Source: Nitrosomonadales bacterium
GTDB taxonomy: Bacteria > Pseudomonadota > Gammaproteobacteria > Burkholderiales > Gallionellaceae
DNA length: 64,000 nt
Assembly (NCBI GenBank): GCA_016716325.1
Contig: JADJWO010000001.1
Location: 1,054,001 to 1,118,000 of the forward strand
Reading direction: 5' to 3'
Every line of letters begins with the position of its first letter. The first letter of the stretch is position 1. The translations under genes and the position numbers were made by a program. This document shows positions 7,548 to 16,298 of the stretch, piece by piece. The notes beneath the pieces were generated by a model. It searched no databases and was not told where the DNA came from. It saw only the letters and a program-made list of their open reading frames with translations.

Positions 7548-8816
7548 ATGGACAGCATGACCCTCTCCGCCCTTCCCGGCCACAACCAGTTACAGCGGCT
7601 GATCGCCCTGCGCGGCGTGGCGATCGCCGCGCAACTTCTGACGCTTGCGGCAGTCTGGAAAATCCTCGAACTGGAGCTGGACTGGCAGCCGATGCTGATG
7701 ACCATCGCCGCGCTCGTCCTCGCCAACCTGCTCAGCTGGTGGCGTCTGCACAGCGACAGGGCCGTCTCCAACGCGGAAATGTTCGCGCAGTTGGGTGTCG
7801 ATGTCGCGGCGCTCAGCATCCTGCTGTATTTCGGCGGTGGTTCGACCAATCCGTTCGTTTCGCTGTACCTGCTGCCGCTGGTGATCGCTGCCGCCACTCT
7901 GCCCGCCCGCTACACGTGGGGAATGGCGGCACTCACTACTGCCTGCTACAGCCTGCTGATGTTCCATTACATCCCGTTGCCGTCCGGCCACCGCCATCAC
8001 GACAGCGACTCGGCGTTCAACATCCATGTCATGGGCATGTGGATGGGGTTCGTCATCAGCGCGGTCGTCGTCGCATACTTCGTGGTGCGGATGGCGCAGG
8101 CGGTGCGCAGCCGGGATGAGATGCTGGCGCAGGCTCGCGAAAACATCCTGCGCAACGAACGTATCGTGGCGCTCGGCACCCAGGCCGCCGGGGCGGCGCA
8201 CGAAATGGGCACGCCACTGTCCACCATCGCCGTCGTGATCGGCGAACTGAAGCACGATGCCGGCGACGGGCAACCGGCCTTGCACGACAGCCTGTCCATC
8301 CTCGACGAGCAGGTGCGCGGCTGCAAGCGCATCCTCGACAAGATGCTGGCCAATGCTCAGGATGACGGCGCCGCTTCCCCGCAAACGGCAGACAGACTGA
8401 TGGCGGAAGTTCTGGACGAATGGCAGTTGCTGCGTCCCACTGCGCAATACCGCTACCGCACCGACAGCCCGCCGCCCGCTCCCGGCATCCGTGCAGACAT
8501 GACGTTGCGTGCCGCGCTGATGAACCTGCTCAACAATGCGGCGGATGCCTGCCCGCAGCCCATCGAGATCGTCAGCCGCTGGGACAACCGCCGCTTCACA
8601 CTCGAAATACGGGATCAGGGAGCGGGATTGAACGGGGAGGCCGCCCTTCATGCCGGCGCGGCATTCTTCACCACCAAGCCGGAGGGACGCGGCCTGGGGC
8701 TGTTTCTGGCCAACGCCACCATCGAACGCCTGGGCGGGACGGTACGCCTGCTCAGCAGCCAGGAAGGCGGCACGATCACCGAACTGACCTTGCCGACCTA
8801 TGGGGCGGCGGCATGA
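7548..8816 (+). CDS. regB: RegB/PrrB/RoxS-family redox sensor histidine kinase
   Basis: 422 aa inner-membrane kinase with about six N-terminal spans (residues 15-185) and a cytoplasmic kinase core. Three RegB hallmarks are visible: the GGSTNPF heptapeptide in the membrane part (residues 97-103), linked to quinone sensing; the H-box AAHEMGTPLSTI with His218; and the redox-active cysteine in VRGCKRIL (Cys259). ATP-binding motifs follow (NLLNNAADA, DQGAGL, GRGLGLFLA). The ATG at 7548 begins MDSMTLSAL; an upstream TTG at 7491 adds non-conserved residues. The stop overlaps the regA start (ATGA). It likely adjusts respiratory genes to redox state. Confidence 0.92.
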   Translation: MDSMTLSALPGHNQLQRLIALRGVAIAAQLLTLAAVWKILELELDWQPMLMTIAALVLANLLSWWRLHSDRAVSNAEMFAQLGVDVAALSILLYFGGGSTNPFVSLYLLPLVIAAATLPARYTWGMAALTTACYSLLMFHYIPLPSGHRHHDSDSAFNIHVMGMWMGFVISAVVVAYFVVRMAQAVRSRDEMLAQARENILRNERIVALGTQAAGAAHEMGTPLSTIAVVIGELKHDAGDGQPALHDSLSILDEQVRGCKRILDKMLANAQDDGAASPQTADRLMAEVLDEWQLLRPTAQYRYRTDSPPPAPGIRADMTLRAALMNLLNNAADACPQPIEIVSRWDNRRFTLEIRDQGAGLNGEAALHAGAAFFTTKPEGRGLGLFLANATIERLGGTVRLLSSQEGGTITELTLPTYGAAA

Positions 8817-9358
8817 CCCATGCCCGCGAAGAATCCGCCTCGCTGTTGCTGGTGGACGACGATGCCACCTTTTGCAGGGTACTGGGGGCCGCACTGGAGA
8901 AACGCGGCTTCTGCGTCGGCGTAGCGCACAGCGTGGAACAGGCGATCCCGCTGGCTGAAGCGAATCCGCCGGAATTCGCAGTAGTGGATCTCAAAATGGG
9001 CGGCGCGACCGGATTGGCGCTGGTCAGCGTTTTGCACGGTCTCGACCCGAATACGCGCATCGTCGTCCTGACCGGCTATGCCAGCATCGCCACAGCCGTC
9101 GAGGCCATCAAGCTGGGCGCAACGCAATATCTCGCCAAACCTGCCAATGCCGACGAGATCGTCGCGGCCTTTGCGCATGCCGCCGACGGCAATGCGCCGA
9201 TCAAGGCCAACCCGATGCAGATCGAAAATATGGAGTGGGAATACATCCAGCGTGTGTTGCGCGAACATGACGACAACATCTCTGCTACTGCACGCGCCCT
9301 GAACATGCACCGCCGCACATTGCAGCGAAAACTCGCCAAACCGCCGCCGGGCAAGTGA
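8813..9358 (+). CDS. regA: RegA/PrrA/RoxR-family response regulator
   Basis: 181 aa DNA-binding partner of the kinase just upstream. The receiver domain (residues 10-125) has acidic pocket LLVDDD, phospho-acceptor Asp59 in VVDLKM, TGYAS and the AKPAN lysine. The C-terminal Fis-type helix-turn-helix (about 155-175, ISATARALNMHRRTLQRKL) is nearly invariant in the RegA/ActR/RoxR family. The start overlaps the regB stop by four bases, so translation is coupled. Targets elsewhere in this family include cytochrome oxidases, carbon fixation and nitrogen metabolism; here the divergent copper chaperone is the nearest candidate. Confidence 0.94.
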   Translation: MTHAREESASLLLVDDDATFCRVLGAALEKRGFCVGVAHSVEQAIPLAEANPPEFAVVDLKMGGATGLALVSVLHGLDPNTRIVVLTGYASIATAVEAIKLGATQYLAKPANADEIVAAFAHAADGNAPIKANPMQIENMEWEYIQRVLREHDDNISATARALNMHRRTLQRKLAKPPPGK

Positions 9359-9365
9359 TCCTGCT

Positions 9366-9794
9366 TCAGATGTCGTACAACAGCCGGTTGATCTCCGTCA
9401 GCGACTGCAGGATGCGACGCAGGGCCAGGCTATATTCGTTATCAAAGAGGGCTTCCGCACCCTTGCGGTCGCCGCGCTTCAGGTGTTCGACGATATTCCT
9501 GCCCATCTCATGGAATTGCAGGTGTGCTTCGTTGAGTTGCCGGTATGCCTCCGTCTCGCGGAACGGCTTGAACACCGAGCCGCGGATCCAGTTCCCCAGC
9601 TGGCAGATGCCGTCCTGCCCGATCAGCGCGGATTCCAGCGGCTCGCGGATGGTGCCGCGAACATGGTGCCCCAGATGCGCCTTCCACAAAACATGCGCCT
9701 CGGCCGCTGCAATGAGGTTATAGCGGTCGCGCATCTCACGCCGCGGGTACAGGCCGAATCCAGCCAGACTATTTACTCCAGGTACTGACGCCAT
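9366..9794 (-). CDS. stand-alone CZB (chemoreceptor zinc-binding) domain protein
   Basis: 142 aa consisting essentially of one CZB domain. The four zinc ligands of the family are visible in order: His in AAEAHVLWKAHL, Cys in GICQLGNWI, and two His in LNEAHLQFHEM. CZB domains usually sit on chemoreceptors or diguanylate cyclases and report zinc or hypochlorite, but here no output domain is attached, so it must act by binding a partner or zinc. The ATG at 9794 is used because GGAGGAGG lies just upstream; a GTG one codon earlier is possible. It converges on regA with 7 bp between stops. Confidence 0.85.
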   Translation of the reverse strand: MASVPGVNSLAGFGLYPRREMRDRYNLIAAAEAHVLWKAHLGHHVRGTIREPLESALIGQDGICQLGNWIRGSVFKPFRETEAYRQLNEAHLQFHEMGRNIVEHLKRGDRKGAEALFDNEYSLALRRILQSLTEINRLLYDI

Positions 9795-9926
9795 CACACA
9801 CCTCCTCCAACCGAACCGTCCATATGCATCTTTATAGCCACTTGCTAACCAAAGAACAATATGCCGAAATATCTATGCATTTCGGCCTAGTCCCTCAACG
9901 GCTATCGCCTGCCGTTGCGCAAAGTC

Positions 9927-9937
9927 TATAATTGCGC
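9927..9937 (+). promoter_or_regulatory. -10 element with GC discriminator for the dacC operon
   Basis: TATAAT followed by TGCGC, about 20 bp before the carboxypeptidase ATG at 9958. The -35 region is not recognisable. Confidence 0.55.
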
Positions 9938-9957
9938 ACCCAGAAAACCGTCAAACC

Positions 9958-11097
9958 ATGAAATCCATCTTCCTGCTCATCACCCTCCTGTTGCCCTCAG
10001 CCGGCTTCGCGCTTCCGCCGCAAATGCCCGCCGCGCCGGAACTGGCCGCCAGAGCCTATGTGCTTTACGACTACACCAGCAACCAGGTGTTGGCGAGCCG
10101 GAACGGCGACATGCGCACGGAACCCGCTTCGCTGACCAAGCTGATGACCGCGTATCTGGTTTTCGACGCGATCAAACACGGCACGCTGTCGCTGAAGCAA
10201 AGCCTGACCGTTCCCGCTTCGGCCGTAGTGCGTAGCAGTAGCCGCGAATCGCGCATGTTGCTCAAAGCCGACCAGGAAGTGACCGTGGATGAACTGTTGC
10301 ACGGACTGATCGTGCAGTCCGGCAACGACGCCGCCATCACCCTTGCAGTCAACATCGCCGGCAGCGAAGCGGGTTTTGTCGACATGATGAACAGGGAAGC
10401 AGGACGGCTGGGCATGCATAACACGCACTTCGCCAATCCGGTCGGTTTGCCGGACGCGCAGCATTACAGCAGCGCAATCGACCTTGCCCTGCTGACGGCA
10501 GCCGTCATGCGAGACTATCCGCAACACTACAGGCTGTTTTCCCTGCGCGACTACACCTTCAACAAGATCACCCAGGCCAACCGCAACCGGTTACTGTGGA
10601 TAGATCCCTATGCGGACGGCGTCAAGACCGGACACACCGATACAGCCGGGTATTGCCTGATCGGCTCGTCGCTGCGCGACCATCGCCGCCTGATCTCGGT
10701 GCTGCTCGGTGCGAATTCCGACAGCCTGCGTGCCGCCGAAAGCCAGAAACTGCTGAATTTCGGCTTCCAGGATTTCGATGCGGTCCGTCTTTACCAGAAG
10801 AGCCAGCCGGTAACCAGTGTACGCATCTGGAAAGGTACGCAACGACAAGTGGAGGTCGGCCCCCGCAACGATCTGCTCCTGACGGTTCCCAAGGGTACGC
10901 TCGACCAACTCAAGGCAACGATGGAAACGAGGCAACCCATCATCGCGCCGGTCAGCAGCGGCCAGCCTCTGGGCACGCTCAAACTGACCCTGGCCGGCAA
11001 ACCCTACGCGGAATTTCCCCTTGTGGCGCTGGAGGAGGTACCCTTGGCCAATGTATTCTCGCGCGGATGGGATAATATCCGCCTGCTGTTCCAATGA
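9958..11097 (+). CDS. dacC: D-alanyl-D-alanine carboxypeptidase (PBP5/6 type)
   Basis: 379 aa periplasmic enzyme that trims the terminal D-Ala from peptidoglycan pentapeptides. It has an N-terminal signal peptide (residues 1-18, ending GFA), the catalytic SLTK (Ser58-Lys61), SGN in VQSGNDAA, and KTG in VKTGHTDTAGYC. The C-terminal beta domain (about 280-350) is followed by an amphipathic end (FSRGWDNIRLLF) that anchors these enzymes to the membrane. It heads the dacC-dat-ybeD-lipB-lipA run. Which of the E. coli dacA/C/D paralogues it corresponds to cannot be told. Confidence 0.94.
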   Translation: MKSIFLLITLLLPSAGFALPPQMPAAPELAARAYVLYDYTSNQVLASRNGDMRTEPASLTKLMTAYLVFDAIKHGTLSLKQSLTVPASAVVRSSSRESRMLLKADQEVTVDELLHGLIVQSGNDAAITLAVNIAGSEAGFVDMMNREAGRLGMHNTHFANPVGLPDAQHYSSAIDLALLTAAVMRDYPQHYRLFSLRDYTFNKITQANRNRLLWIDPYADGVKTGHTDTAGYCLIGSSLRDHRRLISVLLGANSDSLRAAESQKLLNFGFQDFDAVRLYQKSQPVTSVRIWKGTQRQVEVGPRNDLLLTVPKGTLDQLKATMETRQPIIAPVSSGQPLGTLKLTLAGKPYAEFPLVALEEVPLANVFSRGWDNIRLLFQ

Positions 11098-11108
11098 GGG
11101 ATTCCTCC

Positions 11109-11963
11109 ATGACCATCTACCTGAACGGGCAATACATGCCGGTCGAAGAAGCGAAGATTTCCGTGCTGGATCGCGGCTTCATCTTTGGCGACGGCGTCTA
11201 TGAAGTGATCCCCGTGTATTCGCGCAGGCCGTTCCGCATGGAAGAACATCTGTTGCGGCTGCAATACAGCCTGGACGGCATCCGGCTCACCAATCCGCTC
11301 AGCGCGCCCGAATGGGCCACCATCGTCAATGAACTCGTCGCGCGCAGTACGGAAGAGGACCAGTACGTGTACCTGCACGTCACCCGGGGCGCGGCAAAAC
11401 GGGATCATGTCTTCCCCGTTCCGCCGGTGCCGCCGACCGTATTCGCGATGAGCAACCCCCTCACCTCCCCGCCACCGGAATTGCTGGAGGCCGGGGTCTC
11501 ATGCATCACGGCGGAAGACAACCGCTGGCTGCGCTGCGACATCAAATCCATCTCGCTGCTCCCCAACGTGTTGCTGCGCCAAATGTCGGTCGATGCCTGC
11601 TGCACGGAAACCATCCTGATACGGGATAACGCGTTCCTGACTGAGGGATCGGCCAGCAATATTTTCCTGGTGAAGAACGGCAAGCTGCTCGCGCCGCCCA
11701 AGGACAACCTGATGCTGCCCGGCATCACGTACGACGTGATGCTGGAAATCGCCGCCGCCAGCGGTATCCCGCATGAAGTGCGGCGCATATTGAAAGAAGA
11801 ATTGTTCGACGCCGACGAACTGATGCTTACCTCGTCCACCAAGGAAGTGTTGGCCATCACGACGCTGGATGGCAAATCCGTCGGTTCCGGCAAGCCGGGG
11901 GCGGTGTTCGACCAACTGAACCGGGGCTACCAGGATTTCAAACGGAACGTGATGCGCGCATGA
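11109..11963 (+). CDS. dat: D-amino acid (D-alanine) transaminase
   Basis: 284 aa class IV PLP aminotransferase. It interconverts D-alanine and 2-oxoglutarate with pyruvate and D-glutamate, supplying D-amino acids for the wall. Visible marks are the start TIYLNGQYMPVEEAKISV, DRGFIFGDGVYEV, the lysine region CDIKSISLLPNVL, TEGSASNIF and the late TSSTKEVL. The ATG at 11109 was chosen because the protein family begins there; the frame opens five codons earlier. Fold type IV includes branched-chain transaminases and ADC lyase, but the sequence is closest to D-amino acid transaminases. It lies 11 bp after dacC and overlaps ybeD by four bases. Confidence 0.9.
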   Translation: MTIYLNGQYMPVEEAKISVLDRGFIFGDGVYEVIPVYSRRPFRMEEHLLRLQYSLDGIRLTNPLSAPEWATIVNELVARSTEEDQYVYLHVTRGAAKRDHVFPVPPVPPTVFAMSNPLTSPPPELLEAGVSCITAEDNRWLRCDIKSISLLPNVLLRQMSVDACCTETILIRDNAFLTEGSASNIFLVKNGKLLAPPKDNLMLPGITYDVMLEIAAASGIPHEVRRILKEELFDADELMLTSSTKEVLAITTLDGKSVGSGKPGAVFDQLNRGYQDFKRNVMRA

Positions 11964-12244
11964 ACAATCTGCCCGAAACCAGACTGACCGACAGCCTGCT
12001 CGAGTATCCCTGCGAATTCCCGCTGAAGATATTCGGCCTGCAGCAGGCCGGTTTCGCACAGGCCGTGCTGGAAGTGGTCAACAGGCACGACCCCGACTTC
12101 CTTGCTGCCAGCATGGAGATGCGTGCCAGCAAGAACGCCCGGTATGTCAGCCTCACCTGCACGATCACCGCCACCTCGCGCGAACAACTCGATGCGGTCT
12201 ATCAGGAACTCTGCGACCACCCGATGGTGGTGATGGTGCTGTGA
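11960..12244 (+). CDS. ybeD: YbeD/DUF493 family protein
   Basis: 94 aa ACT-like alpha/beta protein. DUF493 members nearly always sit next to lipB, as here, and are suspected to influence lipoylation, but no activity is proven. The start LLEYPCEFPLKIFGL and the terminal YQELCDHPMVVMVL are characteristic. ATG overlaps the transaminase stop (ATGA) and the stop overlaps the lipB GTG, so the three genes are tightly coupled. Confidence 0.9.
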   Translation: MNNLPETRLTDSLLEYPCEFPLKIFGLQQAGFAQAVLEVVNRHDPDFLAASMEMRASKNARYVSLTCTITATSREQLDAVYQELCDHPMVVMVL

Positions 12245-12876
12245 TCCCGCATATCCACTCGCTCGGTCTGGTCGAATATCAGCCCACATGGGAAGCGATG
12301 CAGCGCTTCACTGCGGAGCGCACCCCCGAAACGCGCGACGAGATCTGGCTGGTACAGCATCCGCCCACCTATACGCAGGGTTTGGCGGGAAAACCGGAGC
12401 ATCTGCTGCACCATACCGGAATCCCGGTCGTAAAGATCGATCGCGGCGGGCAGATCACCTACCATGGTCCCGGCCAGATCGTCGCCTACCTGCTGCTCGA
12501 CATGCGCCGCTGGAAGATCAACGTGCGCGAACTGGTGCGCCTGATGGAACAGTCGGTGATCGACCTGCTTGGAGAGTTCGGCGTGGCCGCACAGCGGCGC
12601 GAGGATGCGCCCGGCGTATATGTGGATGACGCAAAGATCGCCGCGCTCGGGCTGAAGATCAGGAACGGCTGCTGCTATCACGGCCTGTCACTCAACGTGG
12701 ACATGGATCTCGGCCCGTTCGCCAACATCAACCCGTGCGGCTATGCCGGGCTGCGCGTCACACAGTGCTGCGAACTCGGCATCACCGCCTCGATCGGCGA
12801 ATTGCAGGCGCAACTGGTGCAAAACCTGACCCACGGATTACAGCAACACCTCGAAAGGAAGAACCGGCATGAGTAG
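12241..12876 (+). CDS. lipB: octanoyltransferase LipB
   Basis: 211 aa. It moves the octanoyl group from acyl carrier protein onto the lipoyl domains of 2-oxoacid dehydrogenases and GcvH. Substrate pocket motifs are RGGQITYHGPGQIVAY, the catalytic lysine in DDAKIAALGLKI and the acyl-accepting cysteine in NPCGYAGLRVTQ. The start is a GTG overlapping the ybeD stop, which gives the normal N-terminus; the first ATG in frame is too far inside. It overlaps the lipA start by eight bases, so the two lipoylation steps are made together. Confidence 0.96.
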   Translation: MIPHIHSLGLVEYQPTWEAMQRFTAERTPETRDEIWLVQHPPTYTQGLAGKPEHLLHHTGIPVVKIDRGGQITYHGPGQIVAYLLLDMRRWKINVRELVRLMEQSVIDLLGEFGVAAQRREDAPGVYVDDAKIAALGLKIRNGCCYHGLSLNVDMDLGPFANINPCGYAGLRVTQCCELGITASIGELQAQLVQNLTHGLQQHLERKNRHE

Positions 12877-13810
12877 TGACAGCCATAAACAGACCGGACA
12901 TTCCAAGACCGCGCGCAACCCGATCAGGATCGTGCCGCTGCAGGAGCGCCTGCGCAAGCCGGCATGGATACGCGTCAAATCCGGCAGCGGCGCGGAATAC
13001 AACGAGGTCAAGCGGATGCTGCGCGAGCACAGCCTGCACACGGTATGCGAGGAAGCATCCTGCCCGAACATCGGCGAATGTTTCGGCAAAGGCACCGCTA
13101 CGTTCATGATCCTTGGCGATATCTGCACGCGCCGTTGCCCGTTCTGCGACGTGGCGCACGGCAAGCCGCAACCGCCCGACGCCACAGAGCCGTACAACCT
13201 CGCCCGCTCCATCGGCCTGCTCAAGCTTAAATATGTGGTCATCACCAGCGTGGATCGGGATGACCTGCGCGACGGCGGCGCCCGGCATTTTGCCGACTGC
13301 CTGAGCGCGATCCGCGCCAACTCCCCGGACACCCGTCTGGAAATCCTGGTGCCTGATTTTCGCGGCAGGATGGAAGAAGCGCTGGATGCGCTTGCCGCCA
13401 GCCTGCCCGACGTGCTGAACCATAACCTGGAAACCGTGCCGCGTCTGTACAGGCTGGCACGTCCCGGAGCGGATTATGCGCACTCGTTGAAATTGCTCGA
13501 GGCCTTCAAGGCACGCTTCCCGCTCGTTCCGACCAAGTCCGGCCTGATGCTCGGGCTGGGCGAGACCGACGAAGAAGTGCTGGAGGTGATGCGCGACCTG
13601 CGCACGCATGGCGTGGACATGCTCACCATCGGCCAGTATCTGCAACCATCCGACGGACATTTGCCGGTGCTGCGCTACGCGCCGCTGGAATCGTTCGCGC
13701 TGCTCGAACAGGCCGCAAAAGACATGGGCTTCAACCATGCGGCCTGCGGACCGATGGTGCGCAGCAGCTATTTTGCCGACGAACAGGCCCAACAAGCTGG
13801 TATCATTTGA
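12869..13810 (+). CDS. lipA: lipoyl synthase
   Basis: 313 aa radical SAM enzyme that inserts two sulfurs at C6 and C8 of the protein-bound octanoyl chain. Both iron-sulfur clusters are visible: the auxiliary-cluster cysteines in VCEEASCPNIGECF and the radical SAM CTRRCPFCDV. The conserved end MVRSSYFADEQ supplies the RSSY serine ligand of the auxiliary cluster. Length is normal. It ends the dacC-lipA run; the next gene is separated by a 130-bp leader. Confidence 0.97.
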   Translation: MSSDSHKQTGHSKTARNPIRIVPLQERLRKPAWIRVKSGSGAEYNEVKRMLREHSLHTVCEEASCPNIGECFGKGTATFMILGDICTRRCPFCDVAHGKPQPPDATEPYNLARSIGLLKLKYVVITSVDRDDLRDGGARHFADCLSAIRANSPDTRLEILVPDFRGRMEEALDALAASLPDVLNHNLETVPRLYRLARPGADYAHSLKLLEAFKARFPLVPTKSGLMLGLGETDEEVLEVMRDLRTHGVDMLTIGQYLQPSDGHLPVLRYAPLESFALLEQAAKDMGFNHAACGPMVRSSYFADEQAQQAGII

Positions 13811-13940
13811 GGAACTCGGCATTCAATTAACTGTCTACCCACCCGCACATATCCCCGGATGGACAGAATTGGCATCGTATGTTGTATGTTGTTCATTGGA
13901 ATGCAGATTGCATCCGTTTTTTTAATATAAGGAGATCGTT

Positions 13941-14261
13941 ATGAAAGTTCGTTATCTCGTCGCTTTGACTGCCGCACTGTCCGTTTCCACCGCTGCCGTT
14001 GCTTCCAGCGATGGCGAAGCCCTGTTCAAGAAGAGCAACTGCGGCACATGTCATGCTGCCGCCAAAAAGACCGTCGGCCCGTCGATCAAGGATATCGCGC
14101 TCAAGTACGCAGGCGTCCAGGGGGCGGCAGCCAAACTGGAAGCCAAGGTGCGTAACGGTGGCAGCGGTGCTTTCGGTTCGATGCCGATGCCCGCCACACC
14201 CAAATCGGTTAGCGATGAGAGCATCAAGACCATCGTGGAATGGACCCTCAGCCAGAAATAA
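13941..14261 (+). CDS. class I cytochrome c (c551/c552 type)
   Basis: 106 aa with a Sec signal peptide (residues 1-22, ending VAS) and a single haem motif CGTCH near residue 34, so the mature protein is a small periplasmic electron carrier. The distal methionine is expected in GSMPMPATP. The fold matches the c551/c552 donors to nitrite reductases or cbb3 oxidases. The gene is monocistronic with AAGGAG before the ATG and a good terminator behind, signs of strong separate expression. The redox partner cannot be deduced from the neighbourhood. Confidence 0.93.
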   Translation: MKVRYLVALTAALSVSTAAVASSDGEALFKKSNCGTCHAAAKKTVGPSIKDIALKYAGVQGAAAKLEAKVRNGGSGAFGSMPMPATPKSVSDESIKTIVEWTLSQK

Positions 14262-14280
14262 GGCGAACCGTTCTCACTCA

Positions 14281-14310
14281 AAAAGGCCGGCTTGCGCCGG
14301 CTTTTTTGTT
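14281..14310 (+). terminator. rho-independent terminator after cytochrome c
   Basis: Hairpin GCCGGC-TTGC-GCCGGC followed by TTTTTT, about 20 bp past the cytochrome stop. Confidence 0.85.
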
Positions 14311-14345
14311 GTCCGGCGCAAGCCGCCCCGGCATGACCGAACTGT

Positions 14346-14357
14346 TATAATTTGCGC
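14346..14357 (+). promoter_or_regulatory. -10 element with GC discriminator for the RNB ribonuclease
   Basis: TATAAT (14346-14351) then TTGCGC, about 28 bp before the ATG at 14379. It follows the cytochrome terminator directly. Confidence 0.55.
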
Positions 14358-14378
14358 CAACTTTTACCGTCCCGCCCA

Positions 14379-16298
14379 ATGAACATCCTTTACGAAGAAG
14401 ACGGCGCTTTCAAGGTCGGCAGCGTCATGACCGACAACATCACTTCGCTGCAGGTCGAAAGCCTGTCCGGCAAGCGCAGCAAAGTCAAGGCAACCCATGT
14501 GATGCTGCGCTTCACGCAGCCCGCTTTGTCGGAGTTGCTGCCGCAAGCGGAAGCGCTGGCTGAAACCATCGACGTGGACTTCCTCTGGGAATGCTGTCCG
14601 CCCGACGAATTCGGTTCCGAGCAGATCGCCACCGAATATTTCGGCCACCCCCCCAGTTCGCTGGAAGCTGCCGCCGCTCTGATCCGTCTGCATGGCGCGC
14701 CGATCTATTTCCACAAAAAGGGCAAAGGCCGCTATCGCGCTGCGCCGCCCGACGTGCTCAAGGCCGCACTGGCCGGCGCGGAGAAGAAACGCCAGCAACT
14801 GGCATTGCAAGCGCGTTATGCCGAACAACTTGGCCGTTTCGAGTTGCCGCCCGAATTTTCCGGGCATTTGCCGCAACTGCTCTACAAACCGGATCGCAAC
14901 ACCATCGAAGCCAAGGCACTGGAAGCCGCCTGCGCCGCCAGCCACCTGTCTGCCGCGCATCTGTTGCAGCGCTGCGGCGCGATCCCCTCCACGCACGATT
15001 ACCATTTGCAGCGTTTCCTGCTCGAACATTTCCCCGGCGGGACCGGCTTTCCGCCCGTCGAACCGTGCGCATGGGAAGAATTGCCGCTGGCCGGCGTGGA
15101 CGCCTTCAGTATCGACGATGCGACAACGACCGAAATCGACGATGCGTTCTCGGTGGAAAAACTGGCCAACGGCAACTGGCGCGTCGGCGTGCATATCGCC
15201 GCGCCCGCCTTGGGAATATTGCGCGACTCGGAGGTCGACCGGCTCGCCGCCCAACGGCTTTCCACGGTATACATGCCCGGCAACAAGATCACCATGCTGC
15301 CGGACAATGTAGTGCAAGCCTTTACGCTGTGCGCGGATCACATATGCCCGGCGCTGTCGATGTACAACGAAATCGATGGCGAAACGCTGGATCTGCTAAG
15401 CCACGAAAGCCGCGTCGAGCGCATCCACATTACGGCGAATCTGCGCCACGATACGCTGGAACCGCTGTTCAACGAGGACACGCTGGCTGCCGGAAAATTG
15501 GATTACCCCTACGCGAACGAACTCACGCTACTGTGGCGCCTGGCGCAAAAACTGGAGACGGCGCGCGGCAAGCCGGCGGACAACAACACCCAGCAGACCG
15601 ATTACAACTTCCATATCGACAACGACCCGTCCAGTGAAAAGGCAAAAGTCAGCATCACCCAGCGCCGTCGCGGCTCGCCCATCGACAAGGTGGTCTCCGA
15701 GCTGATGATCCTGGTGAACAGCGAATGGGGCAGGCATCTTGCCGAGCACGGCTTCGTCGGCATCTACCGTACCCAGCAGGGCGGCAAGGTAAAGATGAGT
15801 ACCGTCGCCGCGCCGCACCAGGGACTGGGCGTCGCGCAATACATGTGGTCGAGTTCACCGCTACGCCGCTATGTGGATATGCTGAACCAGCGCCAGATCA
15901 TCGCCATGCTGCACGAGAGCGAACCGGCCTACGCCCGGAACGACGAGGCGCTGTATGCCGCGATGCGCGATTTCGACACCATGTACGGCATCTATGGGGA
16001 ATTCCAGCGCGGCATGGAACGTTACTGGTGCCTGCGCTGGCTGTTGCAGGAAAGGGATGCCCCTTCCCGCACAGATAAAGAGGAAGCGAACGGAGCGCTG
16101 CGCGAACTTGTTGTTACTGCCGTCGTGCTGCGCGAGAATCTGGTGAAACTGACCGACATTCCGCTGGTATTCAAGGTTCCCTCATTGCCGGAATTGCCTG
16201 CCAACAGCCGCGTGCGATTGGCCATCGATGAGATCGACCTGCTCGATCTGGACGTGCGCGCACGCTTCGTCGCGAAAATGGAGGAGAGCGCGATTTGA
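14379..16298 (+). CDS. RNB-domain ribonuclease (RNase II/VacB family)
   Basis: 639 aa. The central RNB domain (about 230-520) degrades RNA 3' to 5'. The catalytic acidic cluster is IDDATTTEIDDAFSV near residue 245, followed by HIAAPA and later SPLRRYVDMLNQRQI. Compared with RNase R it is shorter and lacks an obvious C-terminal S1 domain and the Lys-rich tail, so I leave it as an RNB family exonuclease rather than naming it rnb or rnr. The ATG at 14379 (MNILYEEDG) lies about 28 bp downstream of a TATAAT box. Its stop overlaps the TTG start of the TonB gene. Confidence 0.88.
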   Translation: MNILYEEDGAFKVGSVMTDNITSLQVESLSGKRSKVKATHVMLRFTQPALSELLPQAEALAETIDVDFLWECCPPDEFGSEQIATEYFGHPPSSLEAAAALIRLHGAPIYFHKKGKGRYRAAPPDVLKAALAGAEKKRQQLALQARYAEQLGRFELPPEFSGHLPQLLYKPDRNTIEAKALEAACAASHLSAAHLLQRCGAIPSTHDYHLQRFLLEHFPGGTGFPPVEPCAWEELPLAGVDAFSIDDATTTEIDDAFSVEKLANGNWRVGVHIAAPALGILRDSEVDRLAAQRLSTVYMPGNKITMLPDNVVQAFTLCADHICPALSMYNEIDGETLDLLSHESRVERIHITANLRHDTLEPLFNEDTLAAGKLDYPYANELTLLWRLAQKLETARGKPADNNTQQTDYNFHIDNDPSSEKAKVSITQRRRGSPIDKVVSELMILVNSEWGRHLAEHGFVGIYRTQQGGKVKMSTVAAPHQGLGVAQYMWSSSPLRRYVDMLNQRQIIAMLHESEPAYARNDEALYAAMRDFDTMYGIYGEFQRGMERYWCLRWLLQERDAPSRTDKEEANGALRELVVTAVVLRENLVKLTDIPLVFKVPSLPELPANSRVRLAIDEIDLLDLDVRARFVAKMEESAI

